Counted from the stretch's first letter, positions 1-6,189 are shown. The stretch: DNA of 7,619 bases from Opitutaceae bacterium (GCA_016763045.1 JAESUN010000188.1:1-7619), one strand, 5' to 3'. Numbers and translations: made by a program. The notes: generated from the sequence alone by a model not told the origin.

Positions 1-116
1 CGGAAGGTGAGCGGGAAAATGCCAGAAAGGCTTATGAATCTATTCTTCAGTACAATCTTCCCGGGGCGGCATTGGCAAAAGCTCGCCTATCGGGTTTGTT
101 ACAGGGTAATTTATAA
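1..116 (+). CDS. C-terminal end of a TPR-like helical protein (partial)
   Basis: Only the last 37 complete codons are present, read from base 3 to the TAA at 114-116; the gene begins outside the window. The visible residues include RENARKAYESILQYNLPG and a tail AKARLSGLLQGNL. This is an amphipathic, Ala/Leu-rich pattern of the kind that closes tetratricopeptide-repeat proteins, with an A..Y..IL helix, a proline turn and another helix. The other two forward frames give either an early stop or an unconvincing sequence. The exbB-like start follows 17 bases later on the same strand, so co-transcription is likely. TPR proteins often sit beside ExbB/TolQ genes (family knowledge), and a periplasmic role linked to the transporter is possible but unproven. 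The reading frame is fairly secure; the TPR assignment rests on very few residues. Confidence 0.6.
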   Translation, partial: EGERENARKAYESILQYNLPGAALAKARLSGLLQGNL

Positions 117-133
117 TCAGAATGAAATAAGCG

Positions 134-802
134 ATGAATTGGGAACAGATCAGTTTGCTAGAGTTATTTAAGATGGGTGGCCCCGTTATGTGGGTCTTCC
201 TTTTTCTAAGTGTGGTAGGTCTTGTTCTCTTTATTGAGCGGGCATTGTATTTGCATCGTGGGCAGATCCGGTCATCGGAGTTTTTGGAGGGGATCAAGAA
301 TATTATTCGAAAGCGACGGTTGGTCGAGGCGTTGACAGTGGCAGAAGAAACGCCGGGCCCAGTGGCTGGTATCGTGAAAGCTGGCTTGCTGCAGTTTGAG
401 GAGCCTGAGGAGAAGATTCGGTTTTCGATCCAGGAAGCCGCGTTGGTTGAAATTCCGGCTTTGGAGCGTAGGGTTGGTTCTATTGCGGCGATTGCCCAAA
501 TTGCACCACTACTGGGTCTGTTGGGAACTATCTTGGGGATGATACAGACCTTTTACCAGTTTGAGGTCGATGGCAGCTATGCTGCAGCGGATGTTTTGTC
601 GGGCGGAATGTGGCAGGCTCTCTTGACGACAGCAGGTGGTCTTTCCGTTGGAATAGCTGCTCATTTGGCCCATCATTTCCTGGCCGGGAGGGTGAAAGCT
701 CTGGTTTATGATATGGAGTGGGTTGGGAATGAGATCTTACAGTTCCTTCTTTCGGAGAGAAAACGGCATAAGATGATTGATCAGGAGAAAAATTCTGGAT
801 GA
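134..802 (+). CDS. exbB: ExbB/TolQ/MotA-family proton channel protein
   Basis: This 222-residue inner-membrane protein matches the ExbB/TolQ family in length and layout. TM1 spans about residues 16-36 (begins GGPVMWVFLF), a cytoplasmic stretch covers about 40-115, TM2 about 116-138 and TM3 about 160-183. The family core is visible as APLLGLLGTILGMIQTF (124-140) and ALLTTAGGLSVGI (162-174), which line the proton path. Family members form a pentamer around an ExbD dimer and convert the proton-motive force into motion of a TonB- or TolA-like partner. The ATG at 134 has no good Shine-Dalgarno; it is chosen because it precedes TM1 by a typical distance. It overlaps exbD by four bases (ATGA), indicating translational coupling. 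TolQ is the alternative name; the TonB-like third gene, rather than a TolA/TolB set, favours ExbB. Confidence 0.92.
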   Translation: MNWEQISLLELFKMGGPVMWVFLFLSVVGLVLFIERALYLHRGQIRSSEFLEGIKNIIRKRRLVEALTVAEETPGPVAGIVKAGLLQFEEPEEKIRFSIQEAALVEIPALERRVGSIAAIAQIAPLLGLLGTILGMIQTFYQFEVDGSYAAADVLSGGMWQALLTTAGGLSVGIAAHLAHHFLAGRVKALVYDMEWVGNEILQFLLSERKRHKMIDQEKNSG

Positions 803-1248
803 TAACCCGAACTTTTCAGTTCACAAATCACCTACGTCGGAAAGTACGGACTTTTGACGTAATTCCAATGGTTGATGTATGCCTGATCTTTATTTTCTTT
901 TCGCTCTTGAGTTCGAAGTTCGTATTGGCTCCGGGGGTTTCCTTGCATTTGCCTGAGAGTCGATATGCTGATCTGGATGCGTTACCTATCTACCAAGTCT
1001 TAACGATTGGAGAGATTGGAGGAGAAGAACGAATTATTTATGATGGGGCGATTCACAACTTACTGTCCTTTGAGAGATCGTTGGAGTCGGCTGGCAACGA
1101 GATTAAGGATACGGTATTACTCATCCGGCTCGATGAGCATATTTCGGTTCAGACATTGGTCAAAGTATGTGATGTGGCTCGGGCAAAGGGGTTTAAGCAG
1201 GTGCAAATAGCTGCCGAAGTTGAGAACGAGAGTCCCTCTGGTTTTTAG
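799..1248 (+). CDS. exbD: ExbD/TolR-family biopolymer transport protein
   Basis: This 149-residue protein has the ExbD/TolR plan: a short cytoplasmic N-terminus, one transmembrane helix at about residues 22-44 and a small periplasmic domain. The helix begins IPMVDVCLIFIFFSLL, and Asp26 sits where the family carries its essential proton-binding aspartate. The tail VLLIRLDEHISVQTLVKVCDVARAKGFKQVQIA (in two parts, about residues 106-138) fits the typical ExbD end, in which a helix precedes a final strand. The ATG at 799 overlaps the exbB stop (ATGA), with an AGGAG at 783-787 inside exbB serving as its SD at slightly long spacing. With ExbB it forms the energised stator that drives a TonB-like protein. 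TolR is the alternative; sequence alone does not separate the two. Confidence 0.9.
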   Translation: MITRTFQFTNHLRRKVRTFDVIPMVDVCLIFIFFSLLSSKFVLAPGVSLHLPESRYADLDALPIYQVLTIGEIGGEERIIYDGAIHNLLSFERSLESAGNEIKDTVLLIRLDEHISVQTLVKVCDVARAKGFKQVQIAAEVENESPSGF

Positions 1249-1261
1249 AAGGGCTTTAAAA

Positions 1262-1325
1262 ATGTCTAAGACGATGTCTGGATCTGCTGTAACAATTGGA
1301 GAGAATAAGAAAAAGAGGGGGAGGG
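1262..1325 (+). other. SD-supported start of the TonB-like gene in a different frame
   Basis: An ATG at 1262 lies eight bases after an AGAAGGG at 1247-1253, the best ribosome binding site near the third gene. Translation begins MSKTMSGSAVTIGENKKK, a plausible basic cytoplasmic tail for a membrane anchor. In this frame it would end after 46 codons at the TGA at 1400-1402. The transmembrane helix and rest of the protein lie in the +1 frame. Removing one base from the G5 run at 1317-1321 (after the A5 run at 1310-1314) joins the two parts into ENKKKRGGRYELGIAIII, giving an intact protein of about 261 residues. I infer a single-base insertion in the genome or the assembly. Confidence 0.6.
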
Positions 1326-2048
1326 AGATACGAGCTTGGGATCGCTATTATAATAGCGGTGATTGTTCACGTTGCTGGTTTAGTTTTTTTTCAGCTGTCT
1401 GAGCCAGAGCTTTTGGCTAAAAGAGGGGTGCCTCCTAAGGTTCTTTTGACCAGAATTAATCAGGAGGTTGATCAAGTCCTGAAGGAACAACTCCAGCTTT
1501 TTGATAATAAGCCTCTTTTTCTTCCCACAAAATGGAATTATGCTAATTCAGAGAACTTTTCTGTAAAAGATAGCAGGTTGGTGGAGGTTTTTAAGACAGA
1601 AGCTCCTTCCTTTTTTCCTTCTGAGGGTGTTTTCGAGAGTTTTTCTCAGGTTTCAGGTGATATAATAGAGAATCCTGATGATGTGCTAAAGGGGGTGAAC
1701 GGCAGCTATCTTAGGGCGTTGGGGCAACGGGATGAGCCGGTGAAGCCGGTATCGACGCGAATGGCGGCTATCGAAGTTTACTCTACAAGAGCTGGTAGCA
1801 TTGTTTATTCAGAGGAGGTGGGGTTGAGGGAGGAGCGCCTGGGGGATTTTTCTCACCAGGGGCTGTTGTGGATGCCTGTGGAGTTTTTGATCTTGATTGA
1901 TATAACGGGTGCAATTGGACGACCTTTGCTTACGGCGAGTTCTGGGTCGGAAGAAATTGATGATTTCTTCCGCGATTTCATTTCAGAGGAACTGAATCTG
2001 GCGAAGAAAATAGACCCCGGATATTATCGAATTCTCATAGGGCCATAA
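1296..2048 (+). CDS. TonB-like energy transducer, probably frameshifted at its N-terminus
   Basis: The open frame encodes up to 250 residues from a TTG at 1296; a TAA at 1290-1292 blocks anything further upstream, and this TTG has no convincing SD. The N-terminus is basic (RIRKRGGGR), followed by one transmembrane helix at about 15-34. A long periplasmic region of no recognised family follows (about 35-190). The C-terminus (about 194-250) resembles a TonB C-terminal domain: MPVEFLILIDITGAIG, then SSGSEEID, then a helix and PGYYRILI. Family logic says it would couple ExbB/ExbD to an outer-membrane receptor. Unlike classical TonB, the linker is not a Pro-Glu/Pro-Lys repeat. The true start is probably the ATG at 1262 in another frame, so the gene is either a frameshifted pseudogene, a sequencing error, or less likely a +1 recoding case. 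The TonB assignment rests on topology, context and the SSGS...PGYY pattern. Confidence 0.7.
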   Translation: MERIRKRGGGRYELGIAIIIAVIVHVAGLVFFQLSEPELLAKRGVPPKVLLTRINQEVDQVLKEQLQLFDNKPLFLPTKWNYANSENFSVKDSRLVEVFKTEAPSFFPSEGVFESFSQVSGDIIENPDDVLKGVNGSYLRALGQRDEPVKPVSTRMAAIEVYSTRAGSIVYSEEVGLREERLGDFSHQGLLWMPVEFLILIDITGAIGRPLLTASSGSEEIDDFFRDFISEELNLAKKIDPGYYRILIGP

Positions 2049-2075
2049 AGAGATAGATTTTATTTAAAATAACAG

Positions 2076-2125
2076 TTGACGGCAATTTTTGGGTTATACA
2101 TGTTCTCCCTTCACTTTAATATTAT
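2076..2125 (+). promoter_or_regulatory. Possible sigma-70-type promoter region for tRNA-Thr/tuf
   Basis: The 96-base gap between the TonB-like gene and tRNA-Thr is the natural place for the promoter of the tuf cluster. TTGACG at 2076-2081 is a good -35 match and has an A/T-rich, UP-element-like tract just upstream (2055-2074). No perfectly spaced -10 follows: TATACA at 2095 is only 13 bases away, while TATTAT at 2120-2125 matches well but has a poor -35 at normal spacing. I see promoter-like elements here but cannot fix one pair or a start site. Confidence 0.35.
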
Positions 2126-2144
2126 ACCAGCACTGAACTATAGT

Positions 2145-2220
2145 GCCCTTGTAGCTCAGTTGGCAGAGCGCGTCCTTGGTAAGGACGAGGTCGGCGGTTC
2201 GAATCCGCTCGAGGGCTCCA
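2145..2220 (+). tRNA. tRNA-Thr (anticodon GGU)
   Basis: A complete cloverleaf of 76 bases with an encoded 3' CCA. The acceptor stem GCCCTTG (2145-2151) pairs with CGAGGGC, with one U-G pair. The D arm is GCTC...GAGC. The anticodon stem CGTCC/GGACG encloses the loop TTGGTAA, with GGT at 2178-2180, reading ACC and ACU threonine codons. The T arm carries the usual TTCGAAT loop. It lies 74 bases before the tuf start and is probably on the same transcript, as with the tRNA-Thr genes before tuf in other bacteria; tRNA ends would then be released by processing. Confidence 0.97.
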
Positions 2221-2227
2221 GAAATGG

Positions 2228-2250
2228 AAGCCGGCTGTTTTCCCCGGCTT
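2228..2250 (+). other. Hairpin between tRNA-Thr and tuf
   Basis: AAGCCGG (2228-2234) and CCGGCTT (2244-2250) form a perfect 7-bp stem with a nine-base loop, starting eight bases after the tRNA. An A-rich stretch follows rather than a T run, so it does not look like an intrinsic terminator on this strand. It may mark a processing boundary between the tRNA and the tuf message, or protect the 5' end of the mRNA. The rest of the leader up to 2293 is AT-rich and without a Shine-Dalgarno. Confidence 0.5.
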
Positions 2251-2293
2251 AAATAAAAAGAGAACAAATATAACACATTAATTAATCAATCAG

Positions 2294-3484
2294 ATGGCTA
2301 AAGGAACCTTCGAAAGAACTAAACCACACGTTAACGTTGGCACAATCGGGCACGTTGACCACGGGAAAACTACTCTTACAACAGCAATTTTGTCAGTTCA
2401 GGCTGGCAAAGGTTTGGCAGAGGCCAAGTCGTATGCAGATATCGCTAAAGGCGGAACTGTTCGTGATGCCTCTAAAATTGTGACCATTTCTGTGGCGCAC
2501 GTGGAGTATGAATCAGACAAGCGCCACTACGCTCACGTTGATTGCCCAGGCCATGCTGACTTTGTTAAGAATATGATTACAGGTGCAGCCCAGATGGATG
2601 GTGCTGTTCTTGTTGTAAGTGCATCTGATGGACCGATGCCTCAGACTCGTGAGCACATTCTGCTAGCTCGTCAGGTGGGTGTTCCTAATATTGTGGTTTT
2701 CCTTAATAAGGTTGATCTGATTGATGATGAAGAATTGCTCGAACTCGTTGAAATGGAAATCCGTGAACTTCTCTCGAAGTATGATTTTCCTGGCGATGAT
2801 GCGACAATCATTCGTGGATCTGCTACAGCAGCATTGGATGGTAAGGAAGAAGGTAAAGCAGCTATTCAAGCTCTTATGGAAGCTCTCGATAGCGAAATCG
2901 CTGAGCCAGATCGTGAGATCGATAAGCCTTTCCTTATGTCTGTTGAAGACGTTTTCTCTATTACAGGTCGTGGTACTGTCGCAACTGGACGTATCGACCG
3001 TGGAGTTATCAAAGTAGGTCAAACTGTTGAAATCGTTGGTATTAAAGATACTATATCAACAACTGTTACGGGTGTGGAAATGTTCCGCAAGATGCTTGAT
3101 CAAGGTCAGGCTGGAGATAATGTTGGGCTTCTACTTCGCGGTATTGAGAAGGATGCTGTTGAACGTGGCCAAGTATTGGCTGCTCCTAAGTCTATCACTC
3201 CTCACAAGCGTGCGAAGGCAGAAATCTATGTTCTGTCCAAGGATGAAGGTGGCCGTCATACGCCTTTCTTTAAGGGATACCGTCCTCAGTTCTACTTCAG
3301 AACAACGGATGTTACAGGTATCGTAACATTACCTCCAGATGTTGAAATGGTTATGCCTGGCGACAATGTCAGCATCGAGATCGACCTGATCGTTCCTATC
3401 GCCATGGAAGCAACTCAGAGATTTGCTATTCGTGAAGGTGGCCGTACTGTTGGTGCTGGTCGTATAACCGAAATCATCGAATAA
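2294..3484 (+). CDS. tuf: Elongation factor Tu (EF-Tu)
   Basis: This 396-residue GTPase carries aminoacyl-tRNA to the ribosomal A site. Domain 1 (about 1-205) shows the G1 loop GHVDHGKT (19-26), the G3 motif DCPGH (83-87, with the catalytic His87), the G4 motif NKVD (138-141) and the G5 motif GSA (175-177). Domains 2 and 3 follow, with hallmark stretches [23 protein letters not shown] and [19 protein letters not shown]. The end, [16 protein letters not shown], is typical. Odd point: in switch I the usual RGITI is replaced by a sequence ending KIVTI, and the loop ([10 protein letters not shown]) is two residues longer than in E. coli EF-Tu. The magnesium-binding Thr of that motif is kept (Thr64 here). 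The ATG at 2294 begins the canonical [14 protein letters not shown]; no SD is visible. It sits between two tRNA genes, and a probable terminator follows. Confidence 0.99.
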   Translation: MAKGTFERTKPHVNVGTIGHVDHGKTTLTTAILSVQAGKGLAEAKSYADIAKGGTVRDASKIVTISVAHVEYESDKRHYAHVDCPGHADFVKNMITGAAQMDGAVLVVSASDGPMPQTREHILLARQVGVPNIVVFLNKVDLIDDEELLELVEMEIRELLSKYDFPGDDATIIRGSATAALDGKEEGKAAIQALMEALDSEIAEPDREIDKPFLMSVEDVFSITGRGTVATGRIDRGVIKVGQTVEIVGIKDTISTTVTGVEMFRKMLDQGQAGDNVGLLLRGIEKDAVERGQVLAAPKSITPHKRAKAEIYVLSKDEGGRHTPFFKGYRPQFYFRTTDVTGIVTLPPDVEMVMPGDNVSIEIDLIVPIAMEATQRFAIREGGRTVGAGRITEIIE

Positions 3485-3511
3485 GAACCCTCTTTCGCAC
3501 TTAATTGATCC

Positions 3512-3556
3512 GCCGGGATTCCCCCCGTCCAGGGGCTTCCCGGCCACTTCGTTTTT
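3512..3556 (+). terminator. Probable intrinsic terminator after tuf
   Basis: GCCGGGA (3512-3518) pairs with TCCCGGC (3538-3544). After a 2x2 internal loop, CCCC (3521-3524) pairs with GGGG (3532-3535) around a seven-base loop. A TTTTT run at 3552-3556 follows, but seven bases lie between the stem and the run, so termination may be incomplete. It lies 28 bases after the tuf stop and 13 before tRNA-Trp, and would separate the abundant tuf message from the downstream operon. Confidence 0.55.
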
Positions 3557-3569
3557 AACTTATGCTCGG

Positions 3570-3645
3570 AGGACAGTAGCTCAATTGGTAGAGTAGCGGT
3601 CTCCAAAACCGACGGTTGTGGGTTCAAGTCCCTCCTGTCCTGCCA
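3570..3645 (+). tRNA. tRNA-Trp (anticodon CCA)
   Basis: A 76-base cloverleaf with encoded 3' CCA. The acceptor stem AGGACAG/CTGTCCT is perfectly paired and followed by discriminator G. The D arm contains GCTCAATTGGTAGAG. The anticodon loop CTCCAAA has CCA at 3603-3605, reading UGG. The T loop is TTCAAGT. Two stem positions are imperfect: the outer anticodon-stem pair is G-A (3596/3612) and one T-stem pair is T-T (3619/3633). Its position between tuf and secE matches the arrangement I recall from Chlamydia and other bacteria. A T6 run follows the CCA directly. Confidence 0.95.
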
Positions 3646-3660
3646 TTTTTTACAAAACAT

Positions 3661-3864
3661 ATGAAAAACCCATTTCGCAGCATCCGTATCTTTTTTAGTG
3701 AGACGGTTGGAGAGTTGAAAAAAGCTACTTGGCCGACTATGGTTGAGTTACGTGATTCGACGATCGTGGTACTGGTTGCCATTGTGATCCTTGGGGTATT
3801 CATTATGATAACCGATTTCTCATTGTTCCAAGTGGTTGAGCTTTTCTCCTCATGGGTTCGCTAG
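3661..3864 (+). CDS. secE: Preprotein translocase subunit SecE
   Basis: A 67-residue protein of the short, single-helix SecE type. The amphipathic N-terminal part contains the family signature GELKKATWPTMVEL (about 17-30). One transmembrane helix follows at about 34-52 (STIVVLVAIVILGVFIMI). SecE clamps SecY in the SecYEG channel that exports proteins across the inner membrane. The ATG at 3661 is chosen because it gives the standard short N-terminus MKNPFRSIRIFF; an in-frame ATG further upstream lies inside tRNA-Trp and cannot be the real start. No SD precedes it, only an AT-rich leader of 15 bases after the tRNA. nusG follows after 16 bases, the conserved secE-nusG pairing. Confidence 0.96.
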   Translation: MKNPFRSIRIFFSETVGELKKATWPTMVELRDSTIVVLVAIVILGVFIMITDFSLFQVVELFSSWVR

Positions 3865-3880
3865 TCTCTCATAAAATTTA

Positions 3881-4459
3881 ATGTCCGCTCCCTTACAGAT
3901 TCCCAGTGGCGCTCAGTGGTTTGCGTTGCATACTCTCTCCAATAAAGAGGCGAAAGTTAAGAAGTACATTGAAAAGTTCATATCGATCGAAGAACTAGAT
4001 GATTTCGTTTTTGAAGTTCTTCTTCCGACTGAAACTGTTTCTGAGGTAAAACAGGGTAAGAAAAAGAGCCAGGAGCGGAAGTTAATGCCCGGTTACGTTT
4101 TTGTTCATATGAGATTATATGATGAAAACGGTAAGATTCTGAACAAGCCGTGGTATTTTATTAGAGAGACTACTGGTGTTATTTCATTCGTTGGAGGAGA
4201 AAGACCATCTCCCCTGAGAGATAGTGAAATCGCAGATATTCGTGCTCGTATGGAAGCTTCCGACGGCAAGGAAACGCCGAAGATTCAATACGAAATCGAA
4301 GAAGAAGTTAAAATCACGGACGGACCCTTTCTCAACCTCAACGGGAGGATTGATGAAATCGATCCCGATAAGGGCAAACTCAAAGTTTCTGTTTCAATAT
4401 TCGGACGTTTCACTCCTGTGGAGCTGGAATATTGGCAAGTTGAACGCATCACTGACTAA
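3881..4459 (+). CDS. nusG: Transcription termination/antitermination factor NusG
   Basis: A 192-residue protein with both NusG domains. The NGN domain (about 10-120) starts AQWFALHTLSNKEAKVKKYI and contains the strand LMPGYVFVHMRL, followed by FIRETTGVISFVGGERPSPL. The KOW domain (about 140-190) has the diagnostic DGPFLNLNGRIDEIDPDKGK and IFGRFTPVELEYWQVERI. NusG binds the RNA polymerase clamp, affects pausing and links polymerase to Rho or to the ribosome through S10. The ATG at 3881 gives MSAPLQIPSGAQWF; no SD is seen upstream (AT-rich, ATAAAATTTA). rplK starts six bases after its stop, so the two are surely co-transcribed. Confidence 0.98.
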   Translation: MSAPLQIPSGAQWFALHTLSNKEAKVKKYIEKFISIEELDDFVFEVLLPTETVSEVKQGKKKSQERKLMPGYVFVHMRLYDENGKILNKPWYFIRETTGVISFVGGERPSPLRDSEIADIRARMEASDGKETPKIQYEIEEEVKITDGPFLNLNGRIDEIDPDKGKLKVSVSIFGRFTPVELEYWQVERITD

Positions 4460-4465
4460 CATTTT

Positions 4466-4891
4466 ATGGCCAAGAAAATAACAGGCTACATCAAACTACA
4501 ACTTCCTGCTGGCGCGGCGAATCCTGCTCCTCCAGTTGGGCCCGCTTTAGGTGCTCAAGGCGTCAATATCATGGCGTTTTGTAAGGAGTTTAATGCCAAA
4601 ACTAAAGACCAGTCTGGGACGATTCTTCCGACGGTGATCACCGTTTATGCGGATAAGTCCTTCACCTTCATTCTGAAGTCTCCCCCTGCTGCTGTGCTTT
4701 TGAAGAAAGCTGCTGGGATCGCTAAAGGATCTGGTGTGCCAAACCGCGACAAGGTCGGAACGGTTACACGGAAGCAGCTTCTGGAGATTGTAAACACGAA
4801 ACGGAAAGATTTGAATGCCAATACTGACGAGGCCGCTATCGACATTATAGCTGGAACTGCTCGGAGTATGGGTATTGATGTTGTTGACTAA
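4466..4891 (+). CDS. rplK: 50S ribosomal protein L11
   Basis: At 141 residues this has the usual L11 length. The N-terminal domain begins [20 protein letters not shown] and continues [25 protein letters not shown], the proline-rich segment where thiopeptide antibiotics act in this family. The linker [13 protein letters not shown] leads to the C-terminal RNA-binding domain (about 75-141; [16 protein letters not shown]...GTARSMGI). L11 binds the GTPase-associated region of 23S rRNA at the base of the stalk. The start follows the nusG stop by six bases and has no SD, so translational coupling to nusG is likely. The gap is too small for the L1-binding leader that precedes rplK in E. coli. Confidence 0.99.
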   Translation: MAKKITGYIKLQLPAGAANPAPPVGPALGAQGVNIMAFCKEFNAKTKDQSGTILPTVITVYADKSFTFILKSPPAAVLLKKAAGIAKGSGVPNRDKVGTVTRKQLLEIVNTKRKDLNANTDEAAIDIIAGTARSMGIDVVD

Positions 4892-4900
4892 AACAAAAAA

Positions 4901-4939
4901 CCTTGAGCAGGAGCTTCGCGGCGTTGGAACTGCAAGGAG
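4901..4939 (+). promoter_or_regulatory. Hairpin covering the rplA Shine-Dalgarno; candidate L1 operator
   Basis: In the 54-base gap before rplA, CCTT (4901-4904) pairs with AAGG (4934-4937) and GCAG (4907-4910) pairs with CTGC (4930-4933), separated by a two-base GA bulge. A short inner TTC/GAA helix (4915-4917 with 4927-4929) is possible, offset by unpaired bases on one side. The 3' strand contains most of the rplA SD AAGGAG (4934-4939), so the stem would block initiation. L1 represses its own mRNA in E. coli through a structured site; using this hairpin that way here is inference. Confidence 0.5.
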
Positions 4940-4945
4940 AAAAAA

Positions 4946-5638
4946 ATGAGCAAAAATACTAAAAAATATCGCGCTTCTCTTGAAGTGGCTGATCTAGAGA
5001 AGGACTACTCGATTGCGGATGCAGTTGAGGTCCTCTATAAATTCTCGAAGGCAAAGTTCGATGAAACGATTGAACTTTTTGTTCGCTTGTCTGCGGACCC
5101 TCGCCAGGGTGAGCAAATGGTGAGAGGGACTGTGGTCCTTCCTCATGGCAGCGGAAAGAAGGTAAAGGTCCTCGCTTTTACGAATGACGCAGAGGCTGCT
5201 TTGGCTGCTGGTGCAGATCACGCAGGCTTGAAGGACTATATGGAGAAGATCTCTGAGGGATGGCTTGATTTCGATGTTGCTGTCGCCACGCCAGAAGCGA
5301 TGAGAGAGGTGAGAACTATTGCACGTGTGCTGGGACCAAAAGGATTAATGCCCAATCCGAAGTCAGGAACGGTCAGTGTTGATATTGAAGAAGCGATTAA
5401 AGCCGTGAAGGCAGGTCGAGTTGAATTTAAAATGGACAAGACAGCCAACATTGGAGTTGGGATTGGGAAATATTCCTTTTCACCCGAACAAATCACGGAA
5501 AACATTAAGGCTCTGATCGAAGCTATCGGCAATGCCCGACCTGCTGGATTAAAGGGTCGTTATATTCTTAACGTAGCGGTTTCTGCTACAATGACTCCGA
5601 GTGTTACTTTTGCATCGGGGGAATACGTTAACCTTTAA
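4946..5638 (+). CDS. rplA: 50S ribosomal protein L1
   Basis: A 230-residue L1 protein of normal length. The first domain half is interrupted by the inserted second domain, as in the family. The signature IARVLGPKGLMPNPKSGTV lies at about 125-143, followed by AIKAVKAGRVEFKMDK and GVGIGKYSFSPEQITENI. L1 forms the mobile L1 stalk that helps release deacylated tRNA, and in other bacteria it represses its own operon. The ATG at 4946 has the clearest SD in the cluster (AAGGAG at 4934-4939, six bases away), which lies in a predicted stem. rplJ starts 15 bases after the stop. Confidence 0.99.
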   Translation: MSKNTKKYRASLEVADLEKDYSIADAVEVLYKFSKAKFDETIELFVRLSADPRQGEQMVRGTVVLPHGSGKKVKVLAFTNDAEAALAAGADHAGLKDYMEKISEGWLDFDVAVATPEAMREVRTIARVLGPKGLMPNPKSGTVSVDIEEAIKAVKAGRVEFKMDKTANIGVGIGKYSFSPEQITENIKALIEAIGNARPAGLKGRYILNVAVSATMTPSVTFASGEYVNL

Positions 5639-5653
5639 GAGAAGACTATATCG

Positions 5654-6163
5654 ATGAGACAAGAAAAAGAATTACTCGTAGATGAAGTTTCAGGTCAGCT
5701 AAATAAATCTGACTATGTTTATCTCGCAAATTATAATCGCATAACTGTTAGTGAGGTTTCTTCCTTGCGCGATGAACTGGCCAAAGAAGAGGCTGAGTTC
5801 CATGTCGTGAAGAACAGCATCTTGAGGGTTGCCCTCAAAAAGTTGGAATTACCCGATCTTGATGAATGGCTGACTGGACCAACTGCTATCATTGTTGGGG
5901 GAGAAAACCCCAGTGGTGTTGCTAAGGTTCTTAAGAAATTTGCAAAGAAGCTTGAGCGACCAGAAATCAAAGTAGGTGTACTTAGTAAGAAGACGATGTC
6001 TTCTGATGAAGTGAGTCTACTGGCTGAATTGCCATCTCTCGAAGCTCTTCGAGGACAGCTTCTCGGTCTTCTGCAGCAGCCAGCACAGAGCATGTTGTTT
6101 GTTCTTAATGGAGTGCCGTCCAATCTGCTGAATGTGCTTCAAGCTAAAGCAAAGGAAGAATAA
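5654..6163 (+). CDS. rplJ: 50S ribosomal protein L10
   Basis: A 169-residue L10 protein. The N-terminal RNA-binding domain shows YVYLANYNRITVSEVSSLRD and the family motif EFHVVKNSILRVAL (about 49-61), then TGPTAIIVGGENPSGVAKVL. The last helix (about 140-167, PAQSMLFVLNGVPSNLLNVL) is where L7/L12 dimers attach. L10 and L12 together build the stalk that recruits translation factors. A weak SD (GAGAAG) precedes the ATG at 5654. Only 15 bases separate it from rplA, so the long L10-binding leader that precedes rplJ in E. coli is absent, unless it lies inside rplA. Confidence 0.98.
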   Translation: MRQEKELLVDEVSGQLNKSDYVYLANYNRITVSEVSSLRDELAKEEAEFHVVKNSILRVALKKLELPDLDEWLTGPTAIIVGGENPSGVAKVLKKFAKKLERPEIKVGVLSKKTMSSDEVSLLAELPSLEALRGQLLGLLQQPAQSMLFVLNGVPSNLLNVLQAKAKEE

Positions 6164-6189
6164 ACGATAACAAACTATTAACCACTTTC

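Noticed and set aside
122..130. Minimal upstream frame ATG AAA TAA just before exbB
   Set aside because: Such a three-codon frame is expected by chance in AT-rich leaders and has no SD; no evidence that it regulates exbB.
2094..2276. Minus-strand open frame containing ERIRTADLVLTKDALCQLSY
   Set aside because: It is the reverse complement of tRNA-Thr; this peptide is a familiar false protein arising from antisense tRNA genes.
3415..3660. Minus-strand open frame containing DRRDLNPQPSVLETATLPIE
   Set aside because: It is antisense to tRNA-Trp and the tuf end, another recurring false protein from tRNA reverse complements.
5731..6123. Minus-strand open frame of 130 codons opposite rplJ
   Set aside because: Serine/arginine-rich shadow with no recognisable domain or ribosome binding site, opposite a certain ribosomal protein gene.
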